DNA from: Bacteroidota bacterium
Lineage (GTDB): Bacteria; Bacteroidota; Bacteroidia; B-17B0; Aurantibacillaceae
Direction: 5' to 3'
Length of the DNA: 64,000 nt
NCBI GenBank assembly: GCA_018267825.1
Contig: JAFDXR010000019.1
Location: 28,630-92,629, forward strand
Part shown: positions 33,653 to 43,422 of the stretch, one piece after another
Layout of the letters: every line of letters begins with the position of its first letter
How positions within the stretch are numbered: the first letter of the stretch is position 1
Translations under genes and position numbers: made by a program
Notes under the pieces: model-generated
Databases searched by the model: none
What the model was told of the DNA's origin: nothing
What the model saw: only the letters and a program-made list of their open reading frames with translations

Positions 33653-34645
33653 CTAGTGAATAAGCACTTCCGTAGCGCCAAAGCCATATTTTTTGTAGGA
33701 AGCATCGTGAAATGAGATGCCATCGATGGTTTTTAGTATAGAAAGGATTTCCTGCTTCAGGCGGCCATTCCCGACGCCATGAATGAATACGATTTTCTTC
33801 AACCCCGTTTCAAAAGCCTTATCCAGCTCTTTTTCAAAATGCTCGATCTGGATATTAAGCATCTGGGTATTGGTAAGTCCGCGGTAGCTTTCAACCAGTT
33901 CTTCGATATGGAGATCAACCTCTTTCTGTAATTCCTTCTGTTTCTGCTTGTTCGACACCGATGTTTTGGAAGGCTGCCTGAATTCCTTGATTGCCTTGAG
34001 TCGCGTAATATCCTCGGCATCCAGATGTCTTTCGATTTTCTCTTTGTCCATGAAATCATCCTTCAGTACAAAGGCAAAAACAGGGTATTTGAACTCATTG
34101 TGTTTGGCGAGTACATTTTCCTTCAGCACACGGTCACTAATAAATAATACTTCGGCGATCGGAAACTGGTTTTTGTAATGGGTATTCTTAAAGAAAAGAC
34201 ACTCTACCTTATGGTAGGCATATTCCTGGAAAAAATTCTTTTTCACCGTTTTCAGCAATACTTTCTGGTAGGCGCCGAGTTCTCCGTGTTTCAGGGTCTG
34301 ATAGTGCATGTCGTCTTTAATAGAATAGGTAAAGGCCATATTATAAGACGACGAATTAAAGAGGTAAAACTTATAATCGCTTACCAGCAGAGGGAGTTCA
34401 TGATCCGGTTCTATAATAAAGTACACACATTCAAGTAACGTGGATTCCGCTACAATGTCGATATTCTCCACTTCCGGATTGAGAATGAGTTCGGTATGAA
34501 TAGGTACCAGTTGCTGTATGAGGTATGGAATCTCGAAGCCATCGGGCATCTCCACGAAAACACTGTCTTTACTCTTAAAACGGGTAATGACACCTTCACC
34601 GGTTTCATTCAGAAACCTTACTTTATCACCGATCCGGAGCTTCAT
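33653..34645 (-). CDS. DUF2027 plus Smr-domain protein
   Basis: 330 residues. The N-terminus (KLRIGDKVRFLNETGEGVI) is the SH3-like start of DUF2027 proteins, with the DUF2027 beta domain to about residue 200. A charged linker (210-240) leads to a C-terminal Smr domain (245-330): EVDLHIEEL with DLH, the conserved IHGVGNGRLKQEI near 290, and a closing FGATEVLIH. Smr domains are nucleases or nucleic-acid binders, as in MutS2. DUF2027-Smr proteins are typical of Bacteroidota and their role is unknown. It ends about 90 bp upstream of rnpB on the same strand. Confidence 0.9.
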   Translation of the reverse strand: MKLRIGDKVRFLNETGEGVITRFKSKDSVFVEMPDGFEIPYLIQQLVPIHTELILNPEVENIDIVAESTLLECVYFIIEPDHELPLLVSDYKFYLFNSSSYNMAFTYSIKDDMHYQTLKHGELGAYQKVLLKTVKKNFFQEYAYHKVECLFFKNTHYKNQFPIAEVLFISDRVLKENVLAKHNEFKYPVFAFVLKDDFMDKEKIERHLDAEDITRLKAIKEFRQPSKTSVSNKQKQKELQKEVDLHIEELVESYRGLTNTQMLNIQIEHFEKELDKAFETGLKKIVFIHGVGNGRLKQEILSILKTIDGISFHDASYKKYGFGATEVLIH

Positions 34646-34789
34646 AGCGTAAAGTTACGATTTAGTTTTACTCGGTGTATCAGGCTATTTAAACATTAAG
34701 CCCTGAATATTTCGGGGCTCACCCAACCATTTTATACCTTCAGGCGTAAGGTTAAATGGTCCCCGGTAATGTATTAAACCAAAAAGACT

Positions 34790-37700
34790 ATGAAACGTAG
34801 ATTTACAAAACTCCTGACAACGGCAGCCACTGTACTGATAGGTATGACCGGCTTTGCCCAAACCGCCACAATGAGCGGTACAATTATTCAGCAACCCTGT
34901 AACAATGACGGCCAGCTCTCGGTGACGGTCAACGGTATGACAGCCCCTATTTCATACACATATTATGTAGGGTCAACATCCTATGTGCATAACAATGTAA
35001 ACTCCACAACAGACCTTCTGACGGGGATTCCGGCAATCCTGGACCCATACTCCGGACAATCAACGATATATGTGTATGCCAGCTCAAACAGCGGAGGACT
35101 TTATGCCTACGGTAACTTTACGCTTACCCCTGCGTTTACTTATTCTGTTTCACATACTATTGCCACATGTCCTTCCCCAAGTACACTACAGGTCGTAAAT
35201 ATGACAGGTGGTACAGCGCCCTATACATTCCTGACCACAAACATTGCCACCTCTCAATCGTATACAAGCAACCCGGTTCTCTCGAATGTTTCGGGTTATT
35301 ACAATGTACAGGTTACAGATGCTGCAGGCTGCGTGGTAACAACCATGAATGACAGTATCAGCGTCGTCAGCGGTATTAACGTGTCAATGACCGGGGCTGC
35401 CGCCAATTGTACAAACGGCGCTGTTTCCGTAAGTGGTGTTACCGGTGGTACCGCACCATATACCTATAGCTGGAACAATGGAGCGACCTCAGCATCTCTT
35501 ACCAATGTTATTGCCGATTATTATACCTGCGTAGTGACCGACGCCAACGGATGTAGCGGTACAGGCTATTATTATGTGCAGCAGGTTACACAACTCAACA
35601 TCAATTCAACGATCACAAATGCTACCTGTATCCAAAACAATGGTGCCATTATGAGTTTTGTTACCGGCGGAACAGCGCCATACTCTTACAACTGGGACAA
35701 CGGGGCCACCACGGCAAATATTTCAGGGCTGGCCGGAAACCATTCTTATGGGCTCCAGGTTGTTGATAGTCATGGATGTGTAGGCAATAATGGCTTTTAT
35801 GTTTCAAGTTCCACTCCTATTACGGTGACATATACGACTTCTCCCAGCTCATGTACGGCCGCAACAGGCGCAGCAACGCTTTATATAACAGGAGGCGTAG
35901 GACCTTACACGACTACCTGGAATACATCACCGGTAACAACCGGCTCAGTGATCAGCAATATGGCCAGTGGCAGCTATGCATTCCATGTGACTGATGCCAA
36001 TGGCTGTGTTCAGCAGGGCAGCGTATATATCCCACCGGTAAGTGTTATCAACGCCTATGCTTATTCAAACAACCCAACATGCCCTTCCACAACAGGTTCT
36101 GTTTATGTAAGTGCCAGCAGCAGCAACCCTCCTTTGACTTATGCCTGGAATACCGGGGCAACCACGGCGTCTGTTGCCAATGCGACTGTTGGTTCGTATC
36201 AATGCGTTATTACAGATGCAGCGGGCTGTCAGGTAACAAAATACACTTCAGTGTATGCCCAAAGCCCTGTGAATGTTGGTGTTTCGAGCACACAGGCCAG
36301 TTGCATTTACGCTCAGGATGGCAGTGCCTTTGCCAATGCATGGGGCGGCACCTCACCATATAGCTACCATTGGTCAAATGGCCAGACAACAGCTACTGCA
36401 ACAGGGCTTGGAAGCGGTTATCAATGGGTAAATGTAACAGATGCCAATGGTTGTGGCAGCAGCAATTATATATATGTCGGCTATAATGCGGCCAATAACT
36501 CCTGCTACTGCACCATCCAGGGTACTGTGTTTGTAGATGCCAACAACAATTGTGTACATGATGCAGGCGAAACAGGCATTCCGAATGTGATGATGCACTG
36601 TTCAGGTTTTGGTTATGCTTATACCAACACTAGTGGCGTGTACCAGTTTATGGTACCAACCGGCACATACACTATTTCCGAAACCGTATTAATGATTTAC
36701 CCCCTGGCATCCTGCCAGAGCAATGCCATCCCGGTGAGTGTTACCGCCTCATCAGGCTGTGTGAATAATGTGAATTTTGCCAATAACAGCCTGCAGGTAC
36801 ATGACCTTAACACATACGTTATGGACATGAACCAGGCGGTACCGGGCCAAACGCACTATTACCGTGTTGTGATTCAGAATGATGGTACAATGACAGAAAA
36901 CACGGTTCAGACAAGCCATACAAACGATGGACAACTTGGTTATCTGAGCTCTTCCAACTTTAACTATATTCAGCCTAATGCAGGCACTTATCCAAACTGG
37001 TACAACATTACTTCCGGTTTTCCAAGCCTATCACCAGGCACTGTATCAAACAGTATTCTCACATACCAGGTTCCGACCAACATTCCTTTGGGTACACAGG
37101 TCAATTTCTTTGATACCGTGGTAACGGCAGCACCATTTGCAACCAACTGGCTGAATGATAACAGTCCATGGAACAATGTGAATCAGTATAGTTCTGTTAT
37201 TATCGGGTCTTTTGATCCTAATTTCAAGGAGGTAAATCCAAGAGGAACAGGTACACAAGGCTATATAACAACCAATGACTCTACATTGCGTTACACCATT
37301 CACTTTCAGAATACCGGAAGTTATTATGCGCAAAATATTGTAGTTGTTGACAGCCTGGATTCCGATCTGAATATTGCATCACTTCGTCCGGGTTATGCAG
37401 ATCACAACTACACTACCACGGTTAGCGAAAACGGTGTTATTAAATTTCATTTCAACAACATCCAGCTTCCATGGCAATCGGGTTATGGTGATTTAGCCAG
37501 CTCGGGTTCTGTTTCTTATTCCATTAAGCTGAAACATGGTTTAACACCTGGCACGCAGATTAAAAATAAAGCTGCTATCTATTTTGATTACAATGCACCG
37601 GTAATTACCAATACCACACTCAATACGATCCAAATGTCGACGTCGGTAAATGAAATCACTAAAGCCGATGACAAGAATGTGCATGTATATCCGAATCCTG

Positions 37701-37924
37701 CAGCCGACCGCTTCAAACTGGTGATTCATGCCACGAGCGATGCCAATGCGCAATACAGCATTTACGACCTCAATGGCCGCCTGATGCATTCTGAAACGAT
37801 TGTGCTTAAATCCGGTGAGAATATACTGGAAAAAGAAACCAGTGACCTCAACAGCGGCATCTATTTCATACAGGTGAAAACCGGTGAACATACGACCACC
37901 AAAAAACTGATTGTTATTAAATAG
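34790..37924 (+). CDS. SprB-repeat surface protein with T9SS type A sorting domain
   Basis: 1044 residues. Signal peptide ending TGFAQ. About six SprB-type repeats (residues 45-560) show GGTAPYTYSWNNGAT and 'VTDANGC' motifs at intervals of 70-75 residues. A region with FVDANNNCVHDAGETGI (570-610) resembles a SdrD B-like domain with Ca-binding Asp/Asn. Then comes a DUF11/DUF7619-like domain (about 670-930; FDPNFKEVNP, LRYTIHFQNTG), and a type A T9SS domain in the last 75 residues (YPNPAADRFKL, YDLNGRLMHSE, SGIYFIQVKTG, KKLIVIK). It is predicted to be exported and attached to the surface. Confidence 0.93.
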   Translation: MKRRFTKLLTTAATVLIGMTGFAQTATMSGTIIQQPCNNDGQLSVTVNGMTAPISYTYYVGSTSYVHNNVNSTTDLLTGIPAILDPYSGQSTIYVYASSNSGGLYAYGNFTLTPAFTYSVSHTIATCPSPSTLQVVNMTGGTAPYTFLTTNIATSQSYTSNPVLSNVSGYYNVQVTDAAGCVVTTMNDSISVVSGINVSMTGAAANCTNGAVSVSGVTGGTAPYTYSWNNGATSASLTNVIADYYTCVVTDANGCSGTGYYYVQQVTQLNINSTITNATCIQNNGAIMSFVTGGTAPYSYNWDNGATTANISGLAGNHSYGLQVVDSHGCVGNNGFYVSSSTPITVTYTTSPSSCTAATGAATLYITGGVGPYTTTWNTSPVTTGSVISNMASGSYAFHVTDANGCVQQGSVYIPPVSVINAYAYSNNPTCPSTTGSVYVSASSSNPPLTYAWNTGATTASVANATVGSYQCVITDAAGCQVTKYTSVYAQSPVNVGVSSTQASCIYAQDGSAFANAWGGTSPYSYHWSNGQTTATATGLGSGYQWVNVTDANGCGSSNYIYVGYNAANNSCYCTIQGTVFVDANNNCVHDAGETGIPNVMMHCSGFGYAYTNTSGVYQFMVPTGTYTISETVLMIYPLASCQSNAIPVSVTASSGCVNNVNFANNSLQVHDLNTYVMDMNQAVPGQTHYYRVVIQNDGTMTENTVQTSHTNDGQLGYLSSSNFNYIQPNAGTYPNWYNITSGFPSLSPGTVSNSILTYQVPTNIPLGTQVNFFDTVVTAAPFATNWLNDNSPWNNVNQYSSVIIGSFDPNFKEVNPRGTGTQGYITTNDSTLRYTIHFQNTGSYYAQNIVVVDSLDSDLNIASLRPGYADHNYTTTVSENGVIKFHFNNIQLPWQSGYGDLASSGSVSYSIKLKHGLTPGTQIKNKAAIYFDYNAPVITNTTLNTIQMSTSVNEITKADDKNVHVYPNPAADRFKLVIHATSDANAQYSIYDLNGRLMHSETIVLKSGENILEKETSDLNSGIYFIQVKTGEHTTTKKLIVIK

Positions 37925-37945
37925 TCATCAGCCGATTATCCCATT

Positions 37946-37975
37946 AAAAAAGGATCGCCGTAGCGATCCTTTTTT
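37946..37975. terminator. Bidirectional intrinsic terminator
   Basis: A6-GGATCGC, CGTA loop, GCGATCC-T6. It lies between two convergent genes and has a T-tract on both strands. Confidence 0.9.
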
Positions 37976-37982
37976 AATTTGT

Positions 37983-38933
37983 TTAAGGCAACAGGTATTG
38001 CCTGTGTTTATCATATTTTTCGAGTGTGCGAATCCCTGAAGAACTGATGTGTTCAAATTCCTTATCACAGAAAATATTTACGATCTTAATCCCCGGCATC
38101 AGTTCCTGGATATAGCGATACTGGTTTTGTTCGTATTGAAAATCGGTGGAGTTTCGTAAACCACGAATCACTGTAACATCATAGCCCAGCGAATCGATAA
38201 AATCGGTCAGCAGTCCGTCATACCCTTCTATCTGTCTGTATCCTATTGTCTTCGGCACGTCCCAGGTTCTTGCGTTTTTATCGGGATTTTTCCCGAAGGC
38301 GATGATCACCTTGTCGAATATTTTCTCTGCTTTTTGCAGCACATTGTAATGGCCTTTGTGAAAAGGATTGAAGCTACCTGCAAATACGCCGATGCGGGGT
38401 TTGCAGTGACGCACATAATCCATGAGGGTATTGAGACGCCCGAACTGGTTGTAATGCTCCAGTACTTCGATGCGTTTGGTTTTATAGATTTTGTAATCAA
38501 CAAACTGATATTCTTTAAAGATCTGTTCTTCGTATGTCAGGAGTTTATCGAGCGATTGATTTAAAATAGCCAGGTCGGCCTCTATGAATACTTTCGACAG
38601 ATCGCTCCCCGGGCGATGGTGGGCCGTTTCGAGGATCATCTGGCGGATATTTTCTTTGGATTTATCAGAAATACCGGTACCGGCTGCTTCTTTTAAAAAT
38701 AAAGCCGCTGAATCTTCTTCATTGGTTTTGGAACGGGGATCATAAATAATATCGTGGAATACCGCTGTCAGAAACAATTCATTGCAATCGATATGGGTCT
38801 GGAGATAACCCAGGACCTCAATCACATGATCCATGGTATGATAATGGCGATGCGATTCATCATAACGCGCGAGGATTTCGGGGTTAAATGAAAGGTCTTT
38901 GAGTCGGTTACTTATGTAGTCCCTGGTGATCAA
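37983..38933 (-). CDS. coaD: HD-domain hydrolase fused to phosphopantetheine adenylyltransferase (CoaD)
   Basis: 316 residues if the TTG at 38933 is the start; upstream ATGs lie inside the M16 peptidase gene, and the sequence after TTG (ITRDYISNRL) fits the start of HD-domain proteins. Residues 1-175 are a COG4339-type HD domain: HYHTMDH (30-36), AVFHDIIYD (HD at 60-61), ETAHHRPG and EADLAIL. Residues 180-316 are CoaD: GSFNPFHKGH (186-195, nucleotidyltransferase HxGH) and ISSSGIR near the end. CoaD makes dephospho-CoA from phosphopantetheine and ATP. The HD part may be a phosphohydrolase of unknown substrate. The start is 25 bp after the upstream stop, within a likely operon. Confidence 0.88.
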   Translation of the reverse strand: MITRDYISNRLKDLSFNPEILARYDESHRHYHTMDHVIEVLGYLQTHIDCNELFLTAVFHDIIYDPRSKTNEEDSAALFLKEAAGTGISDKSKENIRQMILETAHHRPGSDLSKVFIEADLAILNQSLDKLLTYEEQIFKEYQFVDYKIYKTKRIEVLEHYNQFGRLNTLMDYVRHCKPRIGVFAGSFNPFHKGHYNVLQKAEKIFDKVIIAFGKNPDKNARTWDVPKTIGYRQIEGYDGLLTDFIDSLGYDVTVIRGLRNSTDFQYEQNQYRYIQELMPGIKIVNIFCDKEFEHISSSGIRTLEKYDKHRQYLLP

Positions 38934-38958
38934 GTCTATTAAAGTTACAACATTTCTC

Positions 38959-40200
38959 TCAGCTTTTCTTAGCGAGGTAATACAAAGTAGAGCAATTATT
39001 GCGATCCAAAACCAGGCGGGCCTGCTCCTGAACCTGTTCGGCAGTAACCACCCTGTACTTTTCGATTTCCTGGTTAATGAGGTCTGCATCGCCCAGTAAC
39101 TCGGATATAGCAAGGTTTGTGGCCTTGGTCAACACATCCGTTTCGCTAAACGTGACGGTGGATTCTACTTTATTCTTGCATTTCTGAAGTTCGTCGGCCG
39201 GTATGGGTTCATGCTGAATTTTCCGGATCTCCTCATCAATGCCTTTTTCGGCATCTTCTATACTCACTCCTTCATTCACTTTACCCGAGATCACAAACAG
39301 TCCTTTATCGAAATCGCCCATAACATAAGCATGAACATCCGAAAAAAGCTGGGAATCCTTGATGAGTGATTTATATAAGCGCGATGAATTTCCACGCGAT
39401 AAAATATCACTGAGGATGTCTACAGCATGGTAAGCATCATCGTAGCGGGAGCACATGTGATAGGCCCTGTAAATGGAGTTTACAGGCACGTCGCGTTCCA
39501 CGGTGAGGGTACGTGCTTCGGTTTGTTTTGGTTCTTCGGGCAAACGTCTTTCAGGCTTTACACCCGCAGGGATCGGCCCGAACCATTTTTCGGCCAGTTC
39601 TTTTACGCGCTCCGGCTCCACATTGCCTGCCACTACCATAATGGCATTAGACGGATTATAGTGTTTCCTGAAAAATGCTTTCACATCGTCCATGGTCGCG
39701 TCTTCAATGTGCTTTATTTCCTTACCAATCGTAGCCCATTTATACGGGTGTACTTTATAGGCCAGCGGACGCAGCAGTAGCCACACATCGCCGTAAGGCT
39801 GATTCAGGTAGCGTTGTTTGAATTCTTCAATCACCACACTGCGTTGCACTTCTAGGCTTTTATCGGTAAAAGCCAGGCTCAGCATACGGTCGCTTTCGAG
39901 CCAGAAAGCCGTTTCAAGATTTTCGGCGGGAACGGTACAGTAGTAATTGGTAATATCGTTGGTGGTAAAGGCATTATTTTCGCCACCCACCATCTGAAGT
40001 GGTTCATCATAATTCGGAATATTGATACTGCCGCCAAACATGAGATGTTCGAATAAATGCGCGAAACCTGTACGGTTCTCGTCTTCATCGCGGGCGCCCA
40101 CATCATAGAGAATATTCACGCAGGCCATGGGCGTGCTTTTATCCTGATGAACAATCACGGTCAGGTTATTGTTCAGTTTAAACTTATCGAAGTGTATCAT
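38959..40200 (-). CDS. M16-family zinc peptidase
   Basis: 413 residues. The inverted zinc motif HLFEH is at residues 48-52 with a downstream glutamate in VVIEEFKQRY near 115, both as in active M16B peptidases. The second half (RAYHMCSRYDDAYHAVDIL, SSRLYKSLI) is the inactive half that closes the chamber. There is no signal peptide, so it is probably cytoplasmic, degrading oligopeptides or damaged peptides. Its stop lies 25 bp before the HD-CoaD start, and its start 42 bp after the nitronate-monooxygenase-like gene. Confidence 0.92.
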   Translation of the reverse strand: MIHFDKFKLNNNLTVIVHQDKSTPMACVNILYDVGARDEDENRTGFAHLFEHLMFGGSINIPNYDEPLQMVGGENNAFTTNDITNYYCTVPAENLETAFWLESDRMLSLAFTDKSLEVQRSVVIEEFKQRYLNQPYGDVWLLLRPLAYKVHPYKWATIGKEIKHIEDATMDDVKAFFRKHYNPSNAIMVVAGNVEPERVKELAEKWFGPIPAGVKPERRLPEEPKQTEARTLTVERDVPVNSIYRAYHMCSRYDDAYHAVDILSDILSRGNSSRLYKSLIKDSQLFSDVHAYVMGDFDKGLFVISGKVNEGVSIEDAEKGIDEEIRKIQHEPIPADELQKCKNKVESTVTFSETDVLTKATNLAISELLGDADLINQEIEKYRVVTAEQVQEQARLVLDRNNCSTLYYLAKKS

Positions 40201-40242
40201 ATCTGAATAGGAACTAATGCATAAAAAACGCTGAGTAAATTC

Positions 40243-41184
40243 TCAGAGCCTGAAGTTACTGATTGTTTGGATGGTTTTGTTAAATTCAGTCACCAAATTA
40301 TCGATAACCTCCTTTGCCGACACTATGGAATCTATGTCACCGCTCACCTGCCCTATTTCGAGTTCACCTTCTTCCATGTCGCCTTCGAACATGCCTTTTT
40401 TAGCGCGACCCCGGCCCAACAGTGTTTTCAGCTCCTCGGGACCAGCTCCGCGTTTTTCGGCAGCGTCTACTTCTGTAAAAAATTTGTTTTTAATAAGCCG
40501 CACGGGTGTCAGTTGTTTGAGCGATAATTGTGTATCGCCTTCTTTTGCGGATACGATTGCTTCTTTGAAATGAAGGTGTGCAGAAGACTCATGTGTAGCC
40601 GCAAAGCGGCTGCCCACCTGCACGCCATTGGCACCGAGTGCAAATGCAGCTGCCATCTGTGCACCGTTTCCGATGCCACCGGCAGCAATAAGCGGAATGT
40701 TAATGGCTTTACGCACCTGTGGAATCAGAACCAGTGTGGTGGTTTCTTCGCGGCCATTATGCCCCCCGGCTTCAAAGCCTTCGGCAACCACAGCATCCAC
40801 ACCTGCCTCTACACACTTGATGGCAAATTTCACATTGCTCACCACATGCACTACAGTGATACCATGCTGTTTGAGATGCTGTGTCCATGTTTTAGGATTT
40901 CCGGCAGAGGTAAAAACAATCTTTACACCTTCTTCCACAATTATTTTCATGTGTTCTTCTATATTCGGATACAGAAGCGGAACATTTACGCCAAAGGGTT
41001 TGTCGGTTGCTTTTTTACATTTCTGAATATGTTCCCTCAGAATTTCGGGATACATAGAACCTGAGCCAATGAGGCCCAGCCCACCCGCATTACTTACAGC
41101 ACTGGCGAGTTCCCAGCCGCTGCACCAGATCATTCCGCCCTGAACGATCGGGTATTTAATTTTAAAAAGTTCTGTAATTAACAT
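40243..41184 (-). CDS. Nitronate monooxygenase-like FMN protein
   Basis: 313 residues; a TIM-barrel FMN protein of the 2-nitropropane dioxygenase (NPD) family. Family marks: KYPIVQGGMIWCSG at the N-terminus, ASAVSNAGGLGLIG, AEGFEAGGHNG near residue 135 (His as catalytic base), IAAGGIGNGAQMAAAFALGANGVQVGSRF (165-193), the FMN phosphate site. It is homologous also to FabK enoyl-ACP reductases, so the substrate is uncertain. It is first of a probable three-gene unit with the M16 peptidase and HD-CoaD. Confidence 0.88.
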   Translation of the reverse strand: MLITELFKIKYPIVQGGMIWCSGWELASAVSNAGGLGLIGSGSMYPEILREHIQKCKKATDKPFGVNVPLLYPNIEEHMKIIVEEGVKIVFTSAGNPKTWTQHLKQHGITVVHVVSNVKFAIKCVEAGVDAVVAEGFEAGGHNGREETTTLVLIPQVRKAINIPLIAAGGIGNGAQMAAAFALGANGVQVGSRFAATHESSAHLHFKEAIVSAKEGDTQLSLKQLTPVRLIKNKFFTEVDAAEKRGAGPEELKTLLGRGRAKKGMFEGDMEEGELEIGQVSGDIDSIVSAKEVIDNLVTEFNKTIQTISNFRL

Positions 41185-41239
41185 ACTATGTATATGGTGT
41201 GTTTTCTGTGTGTAAAAGGCGATACGGAAATGCCGCCTG

Positions 41240-41268
41240 TAAAGGTACGAATCATGCCAGGTTCACAA
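41240..41268 (-). promoter_or_regulatory. Promoter-like element for the NMO operon
   Basis: TTG (41268-41266), 18-nt spacer, TACCTTTA (41247-41240), one mismatch to the -7 consensus. The TTG overlaps the end of the response-regulator gene. Confidence 0.4.
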
Positions 41269-41923
41269 TCTGGTTTTTGATGGCATAAATAACAAGTCCC
41301 GTTACGTTTTTCGAGCCCGTTTTCTGAAGCAGGTTATTGCGATGACCGTTTACCGTTTTCACACTGATAAACAGCTTATCTGCAATCTCGTCGGCGGTGT
41401 ATTGCTGGCAGGTAAGCTGCAGAATTTCAATTTCGCGTTTGGTGATCTCTATTTCGGTTTTGATGGGTTTTTGTTTTTTGCCCATATTTTTCTGAATGGC
41501 CCTGAGGGTTCTTTCGTTGATGTAAGACCCCTTGGTGTGAGCTGCTACGATAGCATCGTGAACTTCCTGCGGATCGCAGTCTTTAACGAGATATCCATGG
41601 GCACCAGACTCGATGAGGCGGGCTATAAAATTTTCGTCGTCATGCACAGAGAGTATAATAATCCGAAGGTCCGGATACAGGCGGGTGAGTTCCACGGTGA
41701 GTTGTTCTCCGGTATACTCTATATCACCGTTCGGCGGGAGCGACAAGTCTACCAGCATCACATCCGGCATTGGGGCGCCCTGTTTCAGTTTTTCGATAAC
41801 CGAATAACCATCAGCAGATTCAAATACGACTTCAAATCCGGGCCAGGAGCTCAGGATAGCCTTGATCCCGGTTCTGAAAAGTGCCTGATCTTCTACCAGT
41901 CCGATTTTTATCTTTTCGTTCAT
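41252..41923 (-). CDS. NarL/FixJ-type response regulator
   Basis: 223 residues. Receiver domain at 5-125: acidic pair ED at 11-12, phospho-acceptor D59 (VMLVDLSLP), Ser/Thr switch in IIILSVHDD, and K near 114 (YLVKD). LuxR-type helix-turn-helix at about 155-220 (ITKREIEILQLTCQQYTADEIADKL, spanning 159-183; ISVKTVNGHRNNLLQKTG). It is the last gene after the histidine kinase, 43 bp away, and is its likely partner. The operator-like palindromes upstream of the operon fit the kind of inverted sites used by LuxR-type regulators, so autoregulation is possible. Confidence 0.95.
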   Translation of the reverse strand: MNEKIKIGLVEDQALFRTGIKAILSSWPGFEVVFESADGYSVIEKLKQGAPMPDVMLVDLSLPPNGDIEYTGEQLTVELTRLYPDLRIIILSVHDDENFIARLIESGAHGYLVKDCDPQEVHDAIVAAHTKGSYINERTLRAIQKNMGKKQKPIKTEIEITKREIEILQLTCQQYTADEIADKLFISVKTVNGHRNNLLQKTGSKNVTGLVIYAIKNQIVNLA

Positions 41924-41966
41924 GATGGATTGAATGTTTTATACCCGTAAATATACCGCCGTTTTT

Positions 41967-42761
41967 TTAGCCTGCAAGGGGAATCTGTATAATTGCATGA
42001 TAGCCCCCCAGGGGGTTATTACCCCAGGTCATACTGCCACCAAGTGAGCTGGCGCGTCCTTCCATGCTTTTATGCCCCAGGCCGTCCTGATCCGTTCCTT
42101 CAACAAGTCCCCTGCCATCATCGCTATAACGTGCAATGACTGTATTGGCCTGATAGCTGAGTTCAATGCTTATTTTTTGGGCGCCCGAATGCTTGATGGT
42201 ATTATTTATAAGCTCCATAAAAATACGGTACAATCCCAATTTTACGGGCCAGCTGAGTTCTGAAGACGACTGCGGTATATTTAACTCGAACCTGATGTCG
42301 GAAGCTTTACTGAGTTGCTCCGTTAATGTTTCCAGGGTTTTGAGCAAACCAAAAGCTTCCAGTTGCGGAGGCATCAGCTGGTGACTGATCTGTCGCATAT
42401 TATTGAGGGATGTCTCGGTGAGACTTCTTATATTCTGTAACTCGGCTAACAGTTTCGGATCTTTATCTCCCAGCTGCCGCTCGGCCTGCAACAGATGCAT
42501 GCGGGTAATAGACAGGGTTGCACCTAATTCATCGTGCATGTCGCGGGCAATACGTTTACGCTCTTCTTCCTGTACCTCAATACTGGAACGCAGCAACTCA
42601 GTCTGATGTTGATTTTTAAGCTCCTCCTTCTCCAGGCGCTGCCTGTAAAGGTTCTTCCGGAATTGCTGAGTGAGCAATACCACACCCACCGCAATAATAA
42701 AAACAACAGTGACAGCCGGCAATAATGCTGAGATGAAATTCAGGTTTTTGGCCTCTTCCAT
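41967..42761 (-). CDS. Sensor histidine kinase (HisKA_3 type)
   Basis: 264 residues from the ATG at 42761; a TTG frame would add six residues. One transmembrane helix (about 10-30) without an extracellular sensor domain, a coiled coil (35-70), the HisKA_3 dimerisation box ERKRIARDMHDELGATLS with H76, and a HATPase_c domain with LINNTIKHSG (N-box) and DDGRGL, GHKSMEGRASSLGG (G-boxes). Its start overlaps the end of the 7-TM gene by 22 bp, so translation is coupled. With no sensor domain of its own, it may take its signal from the 7-TM protein. Confidence 0.94.
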   Translation of the reverse strand: MEEAKNLNFISALLPAVTVVFIIAVGVVLLTQQFRKNLYRQRLEKEELKNQHQTELLRSSIEVQEEERKRIARDMHDELGATLSITRMHLLQAERQLGDKDPKLLAELQNIRSLTETSLNNMRQISHQLMPPQLEAFGLLKTLETLTEQLSKASDIRFELNIPQSSSELSWPVKLGLYRIFMELINNTIKHSGAQKISIELSYQANTVIARYSDDGRGLVEGTDQDGLGHKSMEGRASSLGGSMTWGNNPLGGYHAIIQIPLAG

Positions 42762-43390
42762 AATCCTATAAAAAAACAAAGATACATGACTACGGAGAAA
42801 AAGGAGTGAAATACCCAGGTATATAAATTAAGGCTCTGTGAAAAGGACCGGGTAATGACACTTCCGAAATAATAAATGAGCAGGTTGGATACGTAATAAA
42901 TAAACAATCCCGAATTGATCCAGTTCAGGCTGGTACTGAGTTCGCGTCTTCCCTCTGTCATGGCATTGTTGAGAAACAGCATAAAGGTGGAGAGCGAGAG
43001 AATGATGATCAGGATAGATTCTATGGTAAGGGCATTGGAGTTGAATGTGAAAATATCCTGAAAGAAAATGGAATTGACAAGGGTGAATAGGAGAAATAAC
43101 AGGCCACTCACAAGTACTATGCGCCTGTCGATAAACTGCCGGAGCACGGTGGCATAGAACCAGCAGAGAAAAGAGAAACCCAGGGCCACATACAAGTGGA
43201 GCAAAGGCATATTATTGATGCTTTGCAGGGCCAGAATAAGCGACAATAGCTGGATAAGGCCGGTAACAAGTAAAAACCATGAGAATATCTTCAGCTCTTT
43301 CGGAAGTCGTTTGTATAAGAACAAACTATAACCTGTGGTAGCATAAATAGGAATGTGCGACAACACAGATATGAGCATGGATATTCTCAT
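42740..43390 (-). CDS. Seven-TM integral membrane protein, likely sensor partner
   Basis: 216 residues with about seven predicted helices spread along the whole length (first at 5-24, last at 190-211) and short loops. No enzymatic motif. It is encoded directly before, and overlapping, a histidine kinase that has no sensor domain. The layout suggests a membrane sensor that works with the kinase, as in other 7-TM/kinase pairs; this is inference from context. Confidence 0.7.
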   Translation of the reverse strand: MRISMLISVLSHIPIYATTGYSLFLYKRLPKELKIFSWFLLVTGLIQLLSLILALQSINNMPLLHLYVALGFSFLCWFYATVLRQFIDRRIVLVSGLLFLLFTLVNSIFFQDIFTFNSNALTIESILIIILSLSTFMLFLNNAMTEGRRELSTSLNWINSGLFIYYVSNLLIYYFGSVITRSFSQSLNLYTWVFHSFFSVVMYLCFFIGLWKRPKT

Positions 43391-43422
43391 GGCAGAACAG
43401 GGAACAAACTTTATGAGAACTC

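Noticed and set aside
33290..33715. Plus-strand 141-codon frame
   Set aside because: It covers rnpB, whose RNA motifs are unmistakable on the minus strand.
38934..39113. ATG-initiated extension of the HD-CoaD protein
   Set aside because: It lies within the end of the M16 peptidase gene in another frame and adds nothing like an HD-domain N-terminus; TTG at 38933 fits better.
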